This document shows, piece by piece, positions 62,504 through 64,000 of a stretch of DNA of 64,000 nucleotides; positions within the stretch are counted from its first letter, which is position 1; each line of letters begins with the position of its first letter. This DNA is from Rhizoctonia solani (taxonomy: Eukaryota > Basidiomycota > Agaricomycetes > Cantharellales > Ceratobasidiaceae). The stretch lies in contig NC_057375.1 in the NCBI RefSeq assembly GCF_016906535.1, positions 2,046,001 through 2,110,000 of the forward strand, written 5' to 3'. The notes beneath the pieces were generated by a model. That model was not told the DNA's origin. It saw nothing but the letters and a program-made list of their open reading frames with translations, and ran no database searches. The translations under genes were made by a program, and so were the position numbers.

Positions 62504-62826
62504 TGTCGATAATGTGAACGCCTAATTGTACAAACCAAAGCTACTAGACCAGCTTCAGAGCCCGTCCTAGTTTCGTGTGATCAATGGTCATGCGGCAGTG
62601 CTATTTATTTGGCTGGAAACACAGTTTGGCTCGTTGGGAAAGCGTTTACCTGGCTGATCTAAAAGTTTGTTGTCGCAAGATGGATGACAGGGGTGTGAAG
62701 TTACGTGGGTGGTGATTGGTCATGGTGACTAGCGCCCATAGCCAATGGAAACGATCGATCAGTGTGATGCAAGGAGATCAATGGCCTTTATCCCTTACTC
62801 TGAACTTGAGTTTTGCCAATACTGAA
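62504..62826. promoter_or_regulatory. divergent region between transcription factor and kinase
   Basis: About 320 bases before the first plausible kinase exon. No TATA box or CACGTG seen. Confidence 0.4.
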
Positions 62827-64000
62827 ATGAGCTTTGGAAATACCTCAGAGTCGAGTGAGAGAAATGCGGTACGTTAAAGTAAGATCCCAAGGCTTGCCAA
62901 CGTTCAATCTAAACTACAACAAAGGGTGCTTGGGTAACAAGGGACACTGTGAGAGGTATAGGCGTTATTTGTGATATCATATACTAATATAGATAACCCA
63001 ACACATTATACTATAGCCTCTAGCCGACATTCTCTTAAACCTGACTCTTCAAAATATTCCTGATCTAACTAAGGAAATAGATCTGGACTTGGCAAGTACA
63101 ACTCCCTTTGCGACAGGAGGCTCCGCCGATATATTTAGGGGACACTATAATGGAGAGTTGATAGCCATAAAAGTTCCAAGACTCGATCAAAAGCATCCAG
63201 AGGATGATGGGAGAGTAAGTCTGACAGAAACCAACATTTCATGGCCCATTGACTAGGACTATTTTACTGTCTAGAAAATAGCCGCTCGCGGTGTATACAA
63301 CTGGAGTAAATGCCGGCATCCTAATATCCACCAATTGCTTGGGTTTACTATATTTCACAGTAGGGTCGGGATGGTTTCCCCTTACGAGAAAAATGGGAAT
63401 TTTAGACATTATCTCGCCACCAATACAACATCGATCCAAGAACGACTGGATCTGGTACGTGTAATTTTGAATATGCGAGCTGACTTGGTTTCCCATTTCC
63501 TTTTCCACCTAGTGTATCCAGATATGTAAAGGAGCGTCTTATTTGCACCAGTCTAGAATTGTAAGAAATTCGTATCATCCCATGAATGGCTCTCAACACT
63601 CAGGTCTCAGGTCCATGGTGACATCAAAGGGGTAGGTAAATCAATTCGAGCACTCTAAACCACTAAGCATCCTGCAGAACAACGTCCTAATATCAGGAGA
63701 TGGGATTGCGATGTTGACTGACTTTGACAACGCCGAGCTCGAAGAGCAATCGTTGATTTTCACGCGAACTGGAAGGCTCGTATTATCACCCCGGTGGACG
63801 GTAAATCAATTCATACCAATACAAAACCCAATTTCTGAAATATATAGTCAAGGCCCCCGAGGTTATCCTAGGACTGACTGGGAAGACACTTGAGGCTGAT
63901 GTGTATTCGCTGGCTATGGTATGTTCGTCAGAGCCACTTTTCTTTGGACCCATATGCTGAAGGCTCTTGCCTCAGACTATACTTGTAAGGAGCCAATAGG
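62827..64000 (+). CDS. protein kinase (tyrosine-kinase-like), cut by right edge
   Basis: A possible first exon (62827..62868, MSFGNTSESSERNA) precedes a linker I could not resolve. From 63017 the kinase domain joins in phase: 63017..63214 (GGSADIFRG glycine loop, IAIKV lysine), 63275..63454 (C-helix region, HPNIHQLLG, hinge VSPYEKNGN), the exon with KGASYLHQS, then VHGDIKG (63611..63631), NNVLISGDGIAMLTDFDNA from 63678, and the APEVI block near 63856. The catalytic loop reads HGDIKGNN (HRD replaced by HGD, Asp and Asn kept) and the magnesium motif is DFD rather than DFG, as in many basidiomycete-expanded kinases. Likely active. The C-lobe beyond the APE/D-V-Y-S-L block is outside the window. 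Confidence 0.85.

Overview
The window is fungal nuclear DNA, most likely from an agaricomycete of the Rhizoctonia/Ceratobasidium type. Genes are cut by many short GT-AG introns (mostly 45-75 nt), several with exons of only 3-20 nt. Families largely restricted to basidiomycetes are present (DUF6535, DUF6593), and the only RNA gene found is a eukaryotic tRNA-Leu with an anticodon-loop intron. The genus is an inference from gene style. No database could be searched.

Layout. 0-4 kb: minus-strand transposon whose single reading frame joins a Ulp1-type cysteine protease to a DDE transposase; it carries an in-frame stop and runs off the left edge. 4.5-18.6 kb: a dense core block with a GNAT acetyltransferase, a secreted M36 metalloprotease (fungalysin), the pumilio-like ribosome-biogenesis protein PUF6, an RTA1-family membrane protein, the NatC catalytic subunit NAA30 and a cytochrome P450. 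18.8 kb: tRNA-Leu(CAA). 19.5-35.4 kb: ATG13, a disordered basic protein, a double-cupin protein, a DUF6593 protein, a UBR7-like ubiquitin ligase and a tiny 84-residue protein. 35.4-45.8 kb: about 10 kb where I find no gene. 45.8-50.7 kb: an array of secreted RNase T1-type guanyl ribonucleases, three intact and one broken. 51.3-53.4 kb: a convergent DJ-1-like / peroxiredoxin-5-like pair. 55.9-64 kb: a DUF6535 membrane protein, a Zn2Cys6 transcription factor and the start of a protein kinase.

Exons were traced by hand from splice signals, phase continuity and family motifs; coordinates are given in each entry. Fungalysin (13 exons), PUF6 (12), RTA1 (9), DUF6535 (8), NAA30 (5), DUF6593 and the three RNases join perfectly in phase. 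By contrast ATG13, the basic protein, the cupin, UBR7, DJ-1, peroxiredoxin and the transcription factor each need small insertions or deletions, mostly a single missing base, to keep otherwise intact family sequence in frame. That is either assembly error or recent decay. It is the main caution for anyone using these gene models.

The most interesting items are the RNase array (duplicated with promoter and 3' flank, one copy with a changed base-binding loop and one with lost catalytic residues), the Ulp1-transposase fusion, the micro-exons, and the DJ-1/peroxiredoxin redox pair.
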